A DNA stretch of 64,000 nucleotides from Gonatopus flavifemur (lineage: Eukaryota; Arthropoda; Insecta; Hymenoptera; Dryinidae). The position numbers and the translations under genes are program-made. The notes beneath the pieces were generated by a model, which worked only from the letters and a program-made list of their open reading frames with translations, did no database searches and was not told the origin of the DNA. Shown here one piece after another: positions 1 through 12,980 of the stretch; position 1 is the first letter of the stretch, and every line of letters begins with the position of its first letter. The stretch lies in contig JAFFJZ010000001.1 in assembly GCA_018340375.1 (NCBI GenBank), forward strand, positions 37,812,001 to 37,876,000. Direction: 5' to 3'.

Positions 1-2262
1 TTCGAATAATATATCACTTTCATCGGATATCGTTACAGGGAAAATAATAACGAAAGATTTTCTTCCCATTATTTCGGAGTTAAGTTCTCAATGACAATTG
101 AGTCGATGCTCTCAAGTGATCCCTCCCTTGAGACTTGTAAACAGTAATAATAATTGTTCTTATTATTATACTATGGTTCGACGGTAACAGCTTCGAGAAA
201 ACTTTATGGATCAGGGAGAGTTCAGTAGAATTCTAATTAGTGATTCTAACGAAACTTTGAAGGGAATAATGAAAGTCAGGGGTGGTGGGTATTGAATTAA
301 GTGCTGTCTCACCGAGCAAACGTGTTATAAGTGACAGTTCAGGGTTGTGCTTGGATTCTGTCGTTGGCTGAAAGGATTGGTTTCACTGTTTCTCTGAGAT
401 AATTACGCGATGAGTAATTAACATGGCAGAACAAATGAGTCAGCAAGATTGAATTATAGATGAAGTCACAACAGAGACAAAAACTTGGCCAAGAAAAAAG
501 AAAAGCGCGCGTGTGTGCATGCGTATATATGTGTGTGAGTACATACTTGCGCGCTTCGCTTCCTCTCACATCAATGATCAAAAAACATGACCGGCAACGC
601 CATGAAATATTATTGCCAGGTAAAATGCATGGGAACTCTATGGATAATAAACACCGATATCACTCTTCTAAGCAAAAAATATAACCATATTCTCTTTCAA
701 CAACCCTCTTTTTACAACATCATATATATCACTCGAGTGATATCGAACGACACAGATAATGGACGTCTTCCTTATTCTCCATTCTTTCATTTTATTTTAT
801 GATCTCGCCATAGCGTTTCCTTAGATGTATCCGTAGAATACGTTTTATCAAATTTTCCGCTCGTTTAACATCAAAAATATACGTTTTCATCCTCAGATGC
901 GTCGACACGGTTTTAGTCGGGTTAGGTTAGTAAATAAAGTTGAATTTCCCCTTGAGCGTAAATAAATATTCAAAGGATAATGGAAGCGATACCCGTGCCG
1001 TCTTTGGTAATGGCATCTATTTATCTCACTCTCAATTCTTCTGGAGGCGTCCGTGTCATCTTAGCGGAGTCTCTTCCACCCCAACTCTCTTTTTGTTCTT
1101 CCACACTTTTTTGTCCCGTTTGTCTACCGCCACGTTATCGGAGGGGATGTGTTAATCTATTACACAGACAACATTGCCAGCGATGGCATTCGTGGCAGCC
1201 GCAGGACTCGATCCACCCACCGAATGAAAAGATACACGAATGCGTTGTATTTGAATTCACTTCCACTCCACGCTCTCGTTCGTTCATTTTCGATCCAACA
1301 ACGACGCTCCCGTTCTCCCAACTGGCTCGATGAGCAACAGCAAATCTTGTGGAAACTATTCAACCGTAGTCAATTAAGAGTTACTTGTTTTGTTTTACTT
1401 CGCGAACTGATCAACCTTTCCCTTTATACCTTTAACGAATCGAATCTACGAATTTGTATTTCTTTCCCATAGTATCGAACTTGGTCGTTGTATAAAATCC
1501 TATTGCGATGTTCGTTCACGTAGAACCAAGTTCGATACAGGATAAACGTTACCGATACAATGATCTTTCTCAAGATAGAATCAAACATTGGTATGAATCC
1601 ATATCGATTGCACACGAAAATTTTTTCGATGAAGTGAACAAATAAGTGATATACGCTGTCCGAAGGAATCAAAAGATTACGAATGAACTCATATCCTCGG
1701 ATGATCTTTGCGCAAAAATAATATATATATCAATAAGCAAAAAAATCCATCAAATCAACAGACCCTGTTGGAACGGTACTCTTAGCCAACTCGAGGAAGA
1801 TTATCGATACTTCGATTACTCCACTTTGCGACGTTACTGTTTGTTCAATCAGCACCCAATGTTTGGACAGCCAAGAAACATGAGCATTTGAAGAGCTCTG
1901 GGTTTTGGACAAGCCTACGTATCCTGCCGTCGTTCCGTCGAGTGTTTTCATTCCTCAGATTCATTCTTCCAATGAAAAAAAAAAGTCTTGAGTGCTTTCT
2001 CGAAGAATAATATTCGCGATCGATTTCTGAATTTCAGTACTTATACGCAATATTCTTATTGTTGCATCCTTTGTCGATACAATACAATACACTCTTAATC
2101 CATTGCAATTTCCAATTGAGTGGTAATGATTGCACTTTTCTAGTCCAAAAATTGATATGGATAGAAAAAGGAGTAGTTATAGGTTGAGATGAAAAAACGT
2201 TGAATCAGGCAGCAAAATGATTTGAGAACGCGTTGATACGATAGTGAGGATAAATGAGAACA
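1..2262. other. Unique-looking non-coding DNA with one short hairpin
   Basis: No gene is recognised. The 960-1340 block has several overlapping open frames in different phases and is less A+T-rich than its surroundings, but none shows a known domain. A perfect 14-bp inverted repeat (GTATCGAACTTGGT) lies at 1472-1485 and 1525-1538 with a 39-base loop. Confidence 0.5.
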
Positions 2263-2264
2263 CA

Positions 2265-3018
2265 CACGGAGAGAAATTTGTAGTTAAATTTACTATCCCA
2301 AGTGTGTATTGACAGCGGGCCCCATCTACGCCCAAGGTGGGTGCCCATGCTACCCAACGTGAGGACAACCCTGGGATGATAACATCGTTCCCAGCTTGGC
2401 CGTATTGCTTTGCCCGAGAATTGGTAACACCACGGGCCCAGCATGAACCCAGACTAGGCAATCAATACTGTCCCTTCCTTTTTGTTCTGAAATTGGTGAA
2501 TCCCTAGCATGTATATATACCATGGGGCCCACCCCGGGCCAACATGGGCCTCATCCTGCCAATATGGGCCCAAGACTGGGTCAGAGTGGGACCAAAATTC
2601 TTACACGCTGAGGATTGTACACACATGCTCGGGATATAAATTCACCCCAATCTTGGCCTAACGCTGGTCCAAATTGGGGCCAAGTTCAAATGTGCCCGCA
2701 CTAAGATTCATTCACAACAGGGCCAAGATTGAGCCAAAATGGGCCCCATTGTCATTCCCCAATACTGGGTTCAAGAGGATGGACCCAGCCTGGGGCCCAT
2801 TGTCATTATAGGCAATACACGCTTGGGACGTTATTATTGTTCCCGAGGAACAGACTGAACTATGACGGGTTCCCCCATAAAACGTAGTATATATGATCAG
2901 CATTCTATTGTTGTACCATCGTAAAAATATGCCCTTCATAGTAAAATCCGACAGAATTCAGTCTGTTCCTCGGGAACAATAATAACATAGTAAATTTAAC
3001 TACAAATTTCTTTCCGTG
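2265..3018. mobile_element. CAC-ended inverted-repeat element with GGGCCC-motif interior
   Basis: The ends are CACGGAGAGAAATTTG and its near reverse complement ending TTTCCGTG; the homology runs on through GTAGTTAAATTTACTAT. Direct CA dinucleotides flank it at 2263-2264 and 3019-3020. The right arm continues with a segment whose mate (GTTATTATTGTTCCCGAGG) lies at 2830, so about 530 bp sits inside the left arm. That inserted part is crowded with GGGCCC palindromes (I count six exact) in CCCAAG/TTGGGC-like contexts. No transposase is present. Confidence 0.85.
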
Positions 3019-3020
3019 CA

Positions 3021-3659
3021 GAAAAATATGTAACAACCAAGAGAACTCGGACAATGATCGTTGTGGATACTATTTACTAATTAGATTCATCACGAACAGT
3101 GGTGGATTATGAGAAAACTGGGTGATTGGTGAGATTTCTTTGCATTAAAATTGTGTTTACCAAACTTCTCGTCATTATAAATTATGTCTCGGAATCTCAT
3201 GAATACTCATACGTATTGGATAACATTTGAGGATCATTCAATTCATCCGTGTGGAGTGTATGATGGGTTTCGTATGATACACTGTGATTGTGAAAACATT
3301 TTTATAATCGATTCATCTTGAAGAGTAACGTCGTTTTTGAAACAATTCACAAAGGATTTTTTTTCTCCTCAAGAAAGAATCCTCTCCAAACTTTATGGAA
3401 AGCTTTTGAAATCGAATTATACATTTATTTATTGATATTCATAAAATATTATGGGAACACTGTCAATGTATTGATTCTTTTTTTTTTCCTCCTCTGTTAA
3501 GATCATCTTCTAATTTCAGATGTTCATTTTTGTTTCAGGTGAGATATTACTTCGTTGAGTAAATATGTTTCATCCAAGTCTGGGTAAGTTTAATCGATAC
3601 ATACTTCATGTATGCTTTCAACTGAAACTCCAGACAAATTAATTCACTTTGACAACTAA
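3021..3659. other. Non-coding, nothing recognised
   Basis: A+T-rich intronic sequence with several short T-runs. No repeat pair or coding frame can be supported. Confidence 0.5.
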
Positions 3660-4575
3660 TCACTTTTTCACTGTTACAACTAAAATAATTGCAGCTATAG
3701 CTATTTTTTATTCGCTCTCACAACAAGAGTTAGTAACTACGACAGTGCAGCTCTTGTGGTTGATATTTGGATCAGAAAACAATTATAGCTGTGATGCTGA
3801 ATGAACTATAACAGCTAAAAAATAGCTTCCGTACACTGAGAGAATATTAATTGAAGAATTACCGTGAAATTTCAGTGATCGAGGGGCAAGTAGGAATTTT
3901 TGAAAATATCACTCTGCATTTTGTGACACTTATCGGAAATATCACATCCAGTGTTCAAAAACTCACTCACTTTCACAGGCTGCACAGTAGTTTTTTGAAG
4001 AATTTCTACTTGTCCTTCGAGTACTGGAATTCCACGGTAATTTTGACAAGGTAATTCTTTCAATGTAGCTAATTTTCATTTACCCAAATATCAACAGAAT
4101 ATAGTATTCTTTTCAATTTTCATGTAAAAAATACTCGTATTTGGCGCCATAATGAAGGAGTGATAAAGTCGATATTCGAGCAAGGAGTATTTTATTGTTC
4201 TCCAATGTTTCGCCCAGATACTGAGCATTTTCAAGGCTGAAGATGATCAATCAATCATAGCAGCGAGGAGTTTTGATATTTAAAAAAACATAGACTGCTC
4301 GAAACAACAAAACACGATTGTATTTAAAAAAATATCTATTTATTCGATTCAAATTCATGCTAATATTCTCGCGCAACTGCGCAGGACAAATGACTCGTCA
4401 AAATCCAGATGGCTGAACTGTAGCTACGAGGGCTATTTTTTATCTATCTTAGTTAATGACTCAATTCTCATAGCTAAAAATTGCTGCTGTAACAGCTAAT
4501 GAACAGCTATAGGTCATGACAATGAGGTAGAAGAGTGAATTGCCGCAACAGTAATTTCATTTTTTTCCCTCTGTA
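3660..4575. mobile_element. CAGCTA-motif inverted-repeat element, interrupted by a younger insertion
   Basis: Left and right parts carry mirrored copies of AGCTATAGC/ACAGCTA motifs (about 3670-3830 and 4430-4540), ending on the right in TTTTTTTCCCTCTGTA. This resembles the 48599-48900 element, which carries the same TTCCGTAGCTAA segment. Here that segment is split by the element at 3834-4065. About 350 bp at 4080-4430 has no mate. The left boundary is approximate. Confidence 0.6.
3834..4065. mobile_element. CAC-ended inverted-repeat element, TA target duplication
   Basis: Long imperfect arms: the left starts CACTGAGAGAAT and the right, read in reverse, starts CATTGAAAGAAT. They continue through AATTACCGTG and GGGCAAGTAG-like blocks on each side. 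TA flanks both ends (3832-3833, 4066-4067). It splits a TTCCG-TAGCTAA sequence that is intact at about 48849-48860, which supports insertion at TA. Confidence 0.85.
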
Positions 4576-4893
4576 CAAATCTAATTGAATCAATTAAGTT
4601 GTTTTCTCGAAATACCGCGATTTCAACAAAATCTTCCCGTTACGTTATTGATTAACGACATAGATTCGGTATGCATACGCTATTGGAAACTCCGTATATC
4701 ATGGAAATTTTGAATAACTTTCCTCGGTAGCGCTTTGAGTTAATGAGCTAATAACAATTGATCAAGTGCGAAAGCCTCTTGGAATCACCTTGAGAGTACC
4801 GAGGTGGTGCACTAAGATAAATTCTCTGGAGGGCCGAAATTAATCCTCAGAACTCCGAAATGGTGCACCAAGCATTCATCTGAAACAAAGTAT

Positions 4894-4930
<37 letters not shown>

Positions 4931-7083
4931 ATAAGATGCTCTTGATGAGAAACTTGATATCGGACAGAGCCGTTCGAGCCCTCATCGTCGAGTCCCTTAG
5001 ACAAAGACAGGAGGAGTTGATTTTTCTTCCCTTCTAGTTCCTCGCTCTTCCTTCCTTCTACTACTAATGAACAGAAGGAATGTTTGAAGAATATCTACTC
5101 ATTTCTCTTTGTATTTGGGAAAAAATCATTCGTAGCTGAATGTTGGTATCGTGATTATACATTCCTTGTATTAACTCGGCTTTCATCTTCTTAGATATAC
5201 GAATGCTTGCAAATTTGGTGCCTGTATTTGAGTAGTTCAGAATTCAACTGCTATGATTTTTCATCTGATTAGTGAAATTAGTGCAGTAATCAAAGCGGAA
5301 ATACATTGAATATGACACATTCATCCGATATTGAAAGAGTTGAGAAAATTTTGTTATTCCACCCATACATACAGGAAAAACAGCAGGGAATAGGACTTTG
5401 AAATACGAGATTCTTTTCCTGAAAAAAGTTCGTAAATTGTTGACAAATCTGTTTTTCCATTGGAATTTCCTCATCGCCGATAAGCGCAGCCCTGTGTTCA
5501 CATGAAGATCAATGATAACTTACTCAGACTCCATTAACTTGTTGACCTCATGAAGATTAGTAAAATTTTTCATAAAATTGCGTGATCGATCCCATTATTC
5601 CGAAAAAAGGTATGATGAAATTTTCCATGAATACTGAGAAAATTGTTCAGTTAACATGACCGAAAATTTAGGGAATTACATCAGATAAAAAGTTGAATTG
5701 TCTGAACAATACAAACAGTATCCCACTTCAAGGAACGCAATTTTTTTTATTGATTGTCGGTTCATGCTTTGAGTGAAAAAAATCTTCTATGTACAGAAAA
5801 AAAACAAAATATATTGTAAAACTGAAATGGGATTTCGCTGTCTTATTGGAATAACGAGTTTTTTTTTAACATAGCGAGTAACGAAAAGTCGAAAGTTTCA
5901 ACTGAACACGTTTATGAACTGGAAGAAGGAAAGGGAAAATTTTGATTCAAGTTCATGAATCCAAGAAAATACGAGGGAATACGTATATGGAAGTTGCTGT
6001 AATGTGATCCCGAATGTACGTGTACTTTCAAGGCTCGCAAGACCATCTTTGACTTAGATCAAAGAATATCAGATTATTGTACCAATAATTTTGCTCCCTG
6101 GCGACGGTTATCGATGGTCATTATCATCAACCTATGTACAAGGAGAAGTGAAGGCAGCTGTTCCACGTACGCAGTAGTAGTTCGTGTACTAGGTCGAACT
6201 CGAACGAGCAATTAATCTGCAATTAATCGAATCAACGCGCTTGATTTGGTGTCTTGGAGGGCCTATCGAAATGTCAGCTGCAGGAAGGGGACACAAGCCA
6301 AACCTGGCAAGCTGACGCGAATCCCCTAACGATGACCATAACATGTTACGGAGGATCGACTGTATTTTATGTATCACGACATGACCCTAGCTTAGAAACA
6401 AGACCGCATTACAGAACAGTCAATGGATGATTGAGTGAATAGACAAGAAGAATTGAACACATTCATTCAATTATTTGAATCACAGAAATTTTGTACCTCT
6501 CAGGAATCCAGGAAACATCTTTGGAGTATTTGTGGAATTAGCACAGGCTCCCATGTGGAGATTGAAACTTGGCCCCATACTGGTGCAGTACCGTTGCTGG
6601 AGTTACCAGCGCTGGCAAATATGAACAACAAGTTCAGGGCCAGTTGATTTGACAGTACTGGGGATACAATACTGCCAGTACAAGCAATATTCATGAACCT
6701 GTATTGCCACAACTGCGGAATTTTTGATGGGTCGGCTGTTCTGATACATCTGGTTCAAGGATGATTTCATTAGAACATATGTATCACTTTAATTGAAGGA
6801 ACAGACGACACAATAGAAGAATGAATCAAACACCTGTTTTATACTTCGAAAGGGAGCTTAGAATAGAATATAATCAAAGTCACTTTCTCATCCACATTGA
6901 TTCGAATTCAAAGTCTCACTGTGTCTATTTGTTCCTTTACGGTGTCCAAAGTTCAAGAATGTTGTTGCGAGTAGGAGGTTTCAATAACTTGAATTATTCC
7001 GGACCGAAACCATTCGAGAGATTTGTTGTTTGAAATGTATATATCAATCGTTGGGTGAACTCTGTTATGACCTAGGCTCATCA
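4576..7083. other. Non-coding stretch with an AG microsatellite and a CAGTACTG-rich patch
   Basis: An imperfect (AG)n lies at 4894-4929. At about 6530-6715 there are near-palindromic CAGTACTG, CCAGCGCTGG and GGTACTGCACC motifs resembling those at 52228-52925, without clear ends. No coding exon is recognised elsewhere. Confidence 0.5.
4894..4929. repeat. (AG)n microsatellite
   Basis: Alternating AG with one A interruption near 4921. Confidence 0.95.
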
Positions 7084-8189
7084 CCCCAGTAGAAATATCA
7101 CAAGTTCTTCCTCATGACTCATGAGTTATTCGCAGGGGAAAACTTATTAGAATAAAACTAGTGAGCGACTAATGAATCACTTGTAAATCTTATCGGACTA
7201 GTGATGTTTGGATAAAACTTGTGAATTTCTTGCAAGGTTGATCCAAACAACACTAAGATTAGATTTATACATCATCAACTTGAATCATTAATAAACAATT
7301 TTATTTATCAGATCAATATTATTCATTAAATTCGCTAAATATTCACCAGATTCTTATCTGGATTTATTTATTTTTCTAGATGACTGGTGAAAAATATTTC
7401 ATGCATGTACACTGAAATAAAAAAATTATTCAAATTCAAGACATGTCTCTTTATTCTGGAAATAGGATCCTCTCCAGACAGTGTTCTTTTGATGCAAGAA
7501 AACAATGTTACTACCAGAAAACAAAATTCTCGAATGAAGAAATCCTCTGAGTTGGAGCAAATTTGTTTAAACTGAGAACATCCCCCACAAATATATATAT
7601 ATATATATACAGAGTAAATATGTTATATACATGGAGAAATATATGTGAAAATATTTATTATTTATATTTCTCATATATTTGAAATAGATTACTTTTGGCC
7701 ACATTTTATATAAGCCTTGCATATATATAATCAACGTGCTGAATAGATATGAGATGTAAACATCACATACATGTATAATATAAATTTTTTCAATTCAGAG
7801 GGAAAATAAATCCTCCGAAAAAACATTATGACACAAAATTCTTGACCAAATGAAGTCGTAAAATACCCTACTTTCAATACTGACTATTCACATCTGAAAA
7901 TAGACGATCCCAAGTGGTTAACAATTTACTCTTGTAAGTACGTGATTGTAAATATTTTTGGTGAGAGGAATCACTCTCAACTCCCCGCGGGAAAAAACCA
8001 CGTGAAAAACAACGTTGAAAACAACGTCAAAAACTAGGTTGAAAACAACGTTGGAAACAACGTTGTTTAACATGGTAAAATGATCCCACCTTGAGAGAGA
8101 AGAAAACAAAATTGAAAACAACGTCAAGAACAACATTGGAAACAACGTTGAAAATGTGACAACAAAAGTTACATTCCTAAATGAAAAAA

Positions 8190-8275
8190 CAAAAAATCGA
8201 TGTTTCTCGGAATCGAACTTGGATTTTTGAGATCTAAAATCCGACTTCCCTGCCTCTTGGCTACGGTTTTGTATG
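8190..8275 (-). other. tRNA-like (Pol III box) segment in the left arm
   Basis: On the minus strand it reads TAGCCAAGAGGCAGGG (box-A-like), then about 35 bases later AAGTTCGATTCCGAG (box-B-like). The spacing is tRNA-sized, but the T-stem does not pair and no proper acceptor stem is seen. It is a tRNA-derived relic, not a working tRNA. A second copy lies in the opposite arm at about 9170-9235. Confidence 0.5.
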
Positions 8276-9169
8276 AATGTAGCAGAGCTTAAGAATGTAT
8301 ATGAAGTTTGCTTGGATCAAAATCATCTTGGGAAAAAATAATTGATCCGATTAACAAAACCCCAGTGAATTCCATTGATTATTACAACAACTGAAAGATC
8401 TGGTTGAATTTCATCTGATTATTCGTCAATGACATGTGGTCAGATTTACAGATGTTTTTGTGTTCTTTTTATGTTCGAATGAACTCCTTGGCACTGGAAA
8501 CATCGTTCCAAGAATGTAATGCAAGATTTTGAATCTTCACCAGCTGAATATTTCATAATTCGATTGCCAATTCGTTTCGATGAACGATTCAAACTTCCAC
8601 AACATGACTTTTTTTTACAAACAATTTTATTGGCTGTTGCCGAATCTCAACGAGTTTCAGACAAACTATTTACATTGGTATAATAAATCATGAGAAATGA
8701 TTCAGAAGAATATCATTTTTTAATAATTCTCCAAGTTTCCTAAAAACAATCATCTCAGATATCCTCTAGGAATGCTATGATCACTTGAAGTTGATTTTAA
8801 TTATTTCGTGGTTATTCACTGTTTTACCGACGATCAAAGAGATAACATTTTTTCAATTAATCTGTTTTCTCATTCAATAGAGCATGAATCTAAATAATTC
8901 AAAGATGTATGAGAATTCCTATGGTTGAATAAATTAGATGAACATTTCACATTTCAGGTGTATAAGAAACATGCAATACGTATTTTAGACACAATTCCAG
9001 TGAAAAAATTGTCTGCATCGTGTCGGAGCTTTATTGATTGATCAAAGGTAATTGTTGTAGTAATATTCAATGGAATTCATTGGTTTTTTGAATTAGATTG
9101 GTTATTTTATTCCTAGATGATTTTGATTCAAGTAAAGTTCATACACATTTTTAAGCTCCGCTACATTCA

Positions 9170-9235
9170 TACAAAACCGTAGCCAAGAGGCAAGTCGGAT
9201 CTGAGGTCTCAAAAATCCAAGTTCGATTCCGAGGA
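9170..9235 (+). other. tRNA-like (Pol III box) segment in the right arm
   Basis: This is the mate of the 8190-8275 segment, here on the + strand. It has TAGCCAAGAGGCAAGTCGG, then CAAGTTCGATTCCGAGG. The two copies differ by substitutions and a small gap, as expected for aged arms. Confidence 0.5.
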
Positions 9236-9644
9236 AAATCGATTTTTTTTTTTTTCATTTAGGAATGTAACTTTTGTCATGACATTTTCAACGTTGTTTT
9301 CAACCTAGTTTTCAACGTTGTTTCCAACCTTGTTTTTCTCGTGGTTTTTTCCCCCGGGTTGTCTATTTTCATACGTGAATAGTCAGTATTGAAGGTAGGG
9401 TATTTTACGACTTCATTCGGTCAAGAATTTTGTGTCATAATGTTTTTTCAGAGGATTTATTTTCCCTCCGAATTGAAAAAATCTATATTACACATGTATG
9501 TGATGTTTACATCTCATATCTATTCAGCATGTTGATTATATATATATGCAAGGCTTATATAAAATGTGGCCAAAAGTAATCTATTTCAAATATATGAGAA
9601 ATATAAATAATAATTATTTTCACATATATTTCTTCATATATATA

Positions 9645-9939
9645 CACGGAGAAAATGTATTGGCGAAAGATTACTCAAAGTTGAGTGAAATGGGGCCATA
9701 GTGGTGTTCCCGTGAAGTTTAAAATCCGGTTGAGTTCATTTTACTCGACTACAGATGGAAATAAATTCGAATGTTTTCATTATATCAACAAGTTGCTTAC
9801 TGTTGAAAAACATCTGAATGGATTTTCATCTGTAGTCGAGTAAAATTAAGTCAACCGGATTTCAAATTTCGCGGGAATGCCACCATGCCCCCGTTTTACT
9901 CAAATTTGAATAATCTTTCGTCAATATATTTTCTCCGTG
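9645..9939. mobile_element. CAC-ended inverted-repeat element nested in the palindrome arm
   Basis: The ends are CACGGAGAAAATGTATTG and its mate ending TATTTTCTCCGTG. Arms extend through CGAAAGATTA and further inward through CGACTACAGATG-like sequence. TA flanks both ends (9643-9644, 9940-9941). The matching place in the other arm (about 7627) lacks the insert, so the empty site is visible in the same window. Confidence 0.92.
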
Positions 9940-10297
9940 TATAACATATTTACTCTGCATATATATATTTTTGTGAGGGATCAATCAAAAAATCAATTAA
10001 AAATTCAATAATAAGTTTTTATTCTTGCCCTAATTATTCTCACAAGTGCCATGCTATTTTCTAATAAGTTCCTCGTTAGATAATGATGACTGTTTCACTA
10101 GTTTTGATGAATGGACTCTAGTTAGTTGTAAAGCTGAGTGTTACATTCTAGTGAGTGCCTTGTGAGTTTTCCTCCGTAGTGCCTCATGAGTAGGAGAGAT
10201 AAAATCGTAAGTGCCTTATTATTCACTAGCGAAAATTTCTACCAGGGCAGATCGGCGGCATGGATTTGCCAGAGTTGATTCAGTATCGCAACGAATC

Positions 10298-10415
10298 TGG
10301 CCATTCTCAAGGCCCAGTGTTGTGTAATGTTTGTCAGATAAAAGGCATCAAATGAAAAACAGTGATGGTACAGTAACGGCTCAATCTTTTTTGCCGGAGT
10401 CTAGCAAATAAATCC
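10298..10415. repeat. Dispersed repeat, copy 1
   Basis: It aligns with 21280-21400 in the same orientation. Shared anchors are TGGCCATTYTCAAG, TGGTACAG-AACGG and TTTTTGCC. It directly adjoins the right end of the 7084-10247 element. Confidence 0.7.
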
Positions 10416-12238
10416 CCGCCAGTATTGGACCGTTTGTTCATTCCCGAGAATTTCCATATGGATGATTGTACATATTTTCAGTTCCAAGCATATTTTATGA
10501 GTCACATTCTAATTTGTTGGAGAGGTATTCCTTTTTGTCTCAAGTATTTGAACCAGAAAATGTATTTGGACACATCTTTAAATTCGATTTTCCAATTCTC
10601 AACATACTTTTCAAACTCGCCGAAGTATGTTCAATTGAGACGAAGGAATGATGAATAAAGCGAATCAAATTCAATCAGTTTGATTATAAATTCCATTTGA
10701 TACTAGTTTTTCAAGATTCAACAAGTTATCAATAAGTTTTGCATCTTCGAAAGTGATGAAATCAAATACCTGAATTCATACTACAAATCAATAAAATTTC
10801 ACAGACACAGAGATTGAAATGATTTTCGAATTCATGCGTGGGATAGAATAAATATGAATGCATATTCTGTACACATATTGATAGTGTATGGATGAAAGCT
10901 TGAGATAAAACTATTTCAATCAGTCAACACCAATTCAGGTATGTTGTCTATAATTGATCATGGATAGCGTACACATCTTTTTCTTTAAAAGAGAATTCTA
11001 GAGCGAAGAGCGTACGTTGGAACTATACGATAAAAAAAAAGAACTTTTCTCCGATCACTGCTTTTCCCTCTTCTCATCGATCGGGAGCATATATGTATGC
11101 ATTCATATATATGTTCATAATTGTTTTCTCTTCAATCTATACGAATACATCCTTGTCATTTGAATATATGTATTTATGGTGAGAATTGAAAATTGTTGAG
11201 AGGTGGATAGTAATTATTGCGATGTGTAAGCCTTGGGGACGCAGAAGGGTAGTTTTTTGTTTGGTTTTGCTTGTGTCGTGTTACAACCATACGCTGAGAG
11301 TACCGTTGAAACCAGTATGAATCATCTCACACCGCGGTCGACATATAACGAATGGTAATAGACAATCCACGACTTGGTTTTTCATCTGATGTGTGTTTTT
11401 TTTGTTATGCGTACGCACGTGTGCGTGTGTACGTGAATGGATGGGTGCGAGGGTTTTGTTGTTTCTTCCTCATTCGTCTGACTCGTTGGTCGGTGGTAGA
11501 TATTTTGCCGTACACAGTAGAATAAATTTACGTTCCCGTCGTGCGATGTCAACGAACGCCGACTAATGAGGAAATATTGTTGAGTAATGTATCGATCAGT
11601 GTACCGAAGAAAGGTCGATTAGCTTTTCCAATATAATTCTCCGACATATCGAGCTCAAAATTTTTCACATGACACAGCATAATTTGTATTAAAATATTAT
11701 CGTTCGTTTCATTTTAAATAATTTTCTGTTTTGTTGAATTATTGTTTGTTCGTAATGAGCCGGTCATTCTACTGAGGGATTATTTTTTTTCATATTTTTT
11801 CGACTGATGTATTTTTCTCATCAATGAAAAAATGATGAACTGAGAAAGCGAATGATTCAAGCCGAGTGTCTCTCTGATTCAAGCTTTGATGATTCGGGGA
11901 AAATCGTGGATAACAATTTTTTATTCTAATTGAATCTTCTTGTCAAATGCACGAGGATGACAAAAGCAGAGTATGGCAAACGTTTTCACAAACAACAAGA
12001 TAACACCAAACAAAACAAACAATAATATTTGCGGAATTCGGGCTCTGTACCGCAATAGATAGAGCACTGAAGATTAATTCCTGAAAATCCAAACCTTGTC
12101 GGGAATTCAGTTCAGTGTGATGTTACACAGAAAATGTTTATTCAATCGCCAAACTGGTATCTCTTAGAGTTGAAGATATATTTATCCATCAAAGTGAAAA
12201 AATGATGATTCAATTTGTCAACTCATCCCATGATCTCA
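10416..12238. other. Non-coding, nothing firm
   Basis: No coding exon is recognised. Around 12040-12110 a sequence with ATAGATAGAGCACTGAAGAT resembles a decayed tRNA 5' half, but no box B follows. Confidence 0.45.
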
Positions 12239-12383
12239 CACTGGAAAACAATCATTTTGTTGAAATGTGATCAACAAAATAATCTTGTTATCTGAACAAC
12301 ATTTGGTTGAAACAACCAAAATTTTGTTGGGATAAGAAAATTCTTTTGTCGATCACATTTCATCAAAATAATTTTTTTGAGCG
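12239..12383. mobile_element. Small CAC-ended palindromic element
   Basis: The arms match from about ATCATTTTGTTGAAATGTGA inward to CTTGTTATC. The left end CACTGGAAAA is flanked by CA; the right end, read in reverse CGCTCAAAA, is flanked by TA. Length is 145 bp, almost all arm. Confidence 0.75.
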
Positions 12384-12419
12384 TACTTGATTGTAAAATA
12401 ATAAAAACCCATTTCAATA

Positions 12420-12980
12420 TGTCCTGTTTTGGCCAACGTCAAGGCTGGATGCCAAATCTTGACAACCTATCTAGAGTCAATGTTGATCAAAATATGACAA
12501 AAGGATGTGTCATTATTGGGAATCATAAGATTGATTGTATTAATCAACAATTGGCTGAGCATTCATTTCAACTTGGGGCAAGCAGTCGCTAATCCTTCGC
12601 CTAATATAGACTGAATAGAATATATACACTTGGCATTGAGAACAAAGGCTCAATCTTGGCTGCGATCGTCAGTCTTGGATCAAACTCAGTCCACTGTTCA
12701 ACCGATGCTAGATCTCCCGAGTAGAAATTCATATTGAGTGTTCGATCAGGACCAGATCTGGATCCTCATTATAAGAGCCCTATCTGAAATTAGACCCTGA
12801 TATCGAATGTAACACACCGTTGTATCGGAGCCTGATGTAATGAACTATGATAGCGCATGGCAAATTACAAACCTAGCAGGGCCAGATCTGGTTCACCCTA
12901 ATCAGGCGTGCTAAATCATCGCCTCACCAGAACCAGATTAGGTGTACCAGAATAAGCTGAGCCCTATCACTGGCCGATCG
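12420..12980. repeat. Motif-rich patch (CCAGATCTGG and GCCAAATCTTGAC types)
   Basis: Repeated near-palindromes such as ACCAGATCTGGATC and GGCCAGATCTGGTT occur in loosely spaced order. They resemble the interior of the bounded elements elsewhere, but I could not find matched ends. Confidence 0.45.

Larger units (their letters stand above)
7582..9979. mobile_element. 2.4-kb palindromic element with arms over 800 bp, AT target duplication
   Basis: The arms are about 7582-8395 and 9035-9979. Ends are CCCCCAC and, reversed, CCCTCAC, with AT on both sides (7580-7581, 9980-9981; the alignable ends include this AT). Arm homology covers an AT-rich outer part, a CCCGSGGGAAAAAACCACG block, AACGTTG motifs and a tRNA-like segment. 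The loop of about 640 bp has no gene. The left arm has about 75 bp extra near 7905-7980 and the right arm contains the element at 9645-9939. No transposase frame is present. Confidence 0.88.
7084..10247. mobile_element. Outer CCC-ended element of a nested complex, ACTAGT-motif interior
   Basis: The left end CCCCAGTAGAAAT and the right end, read in reverse, CCCTGGTAGAAAT match. CA flanks both sides (7082-7083, 10248-10249). The interior survives as two halves, about 7084-7260 and 10030-10247. Both are rich in CTAGTGAG/CACTAGT and CTCATGAG motifs in opposite orientation. Between them lies the 7582-9979 palindrome, so this element is the older host. Confidence 0.75.

Noticed and set aside
960..1472. 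Overlapping frames of 107-117 codons
   Set aside because: Three phases are open at once, with no family motif or intron borders.
12040..12110. Possible tRNA from ATAGATAGAGCACTG
   Set aside because: No box B and no cloverleaf pairing.
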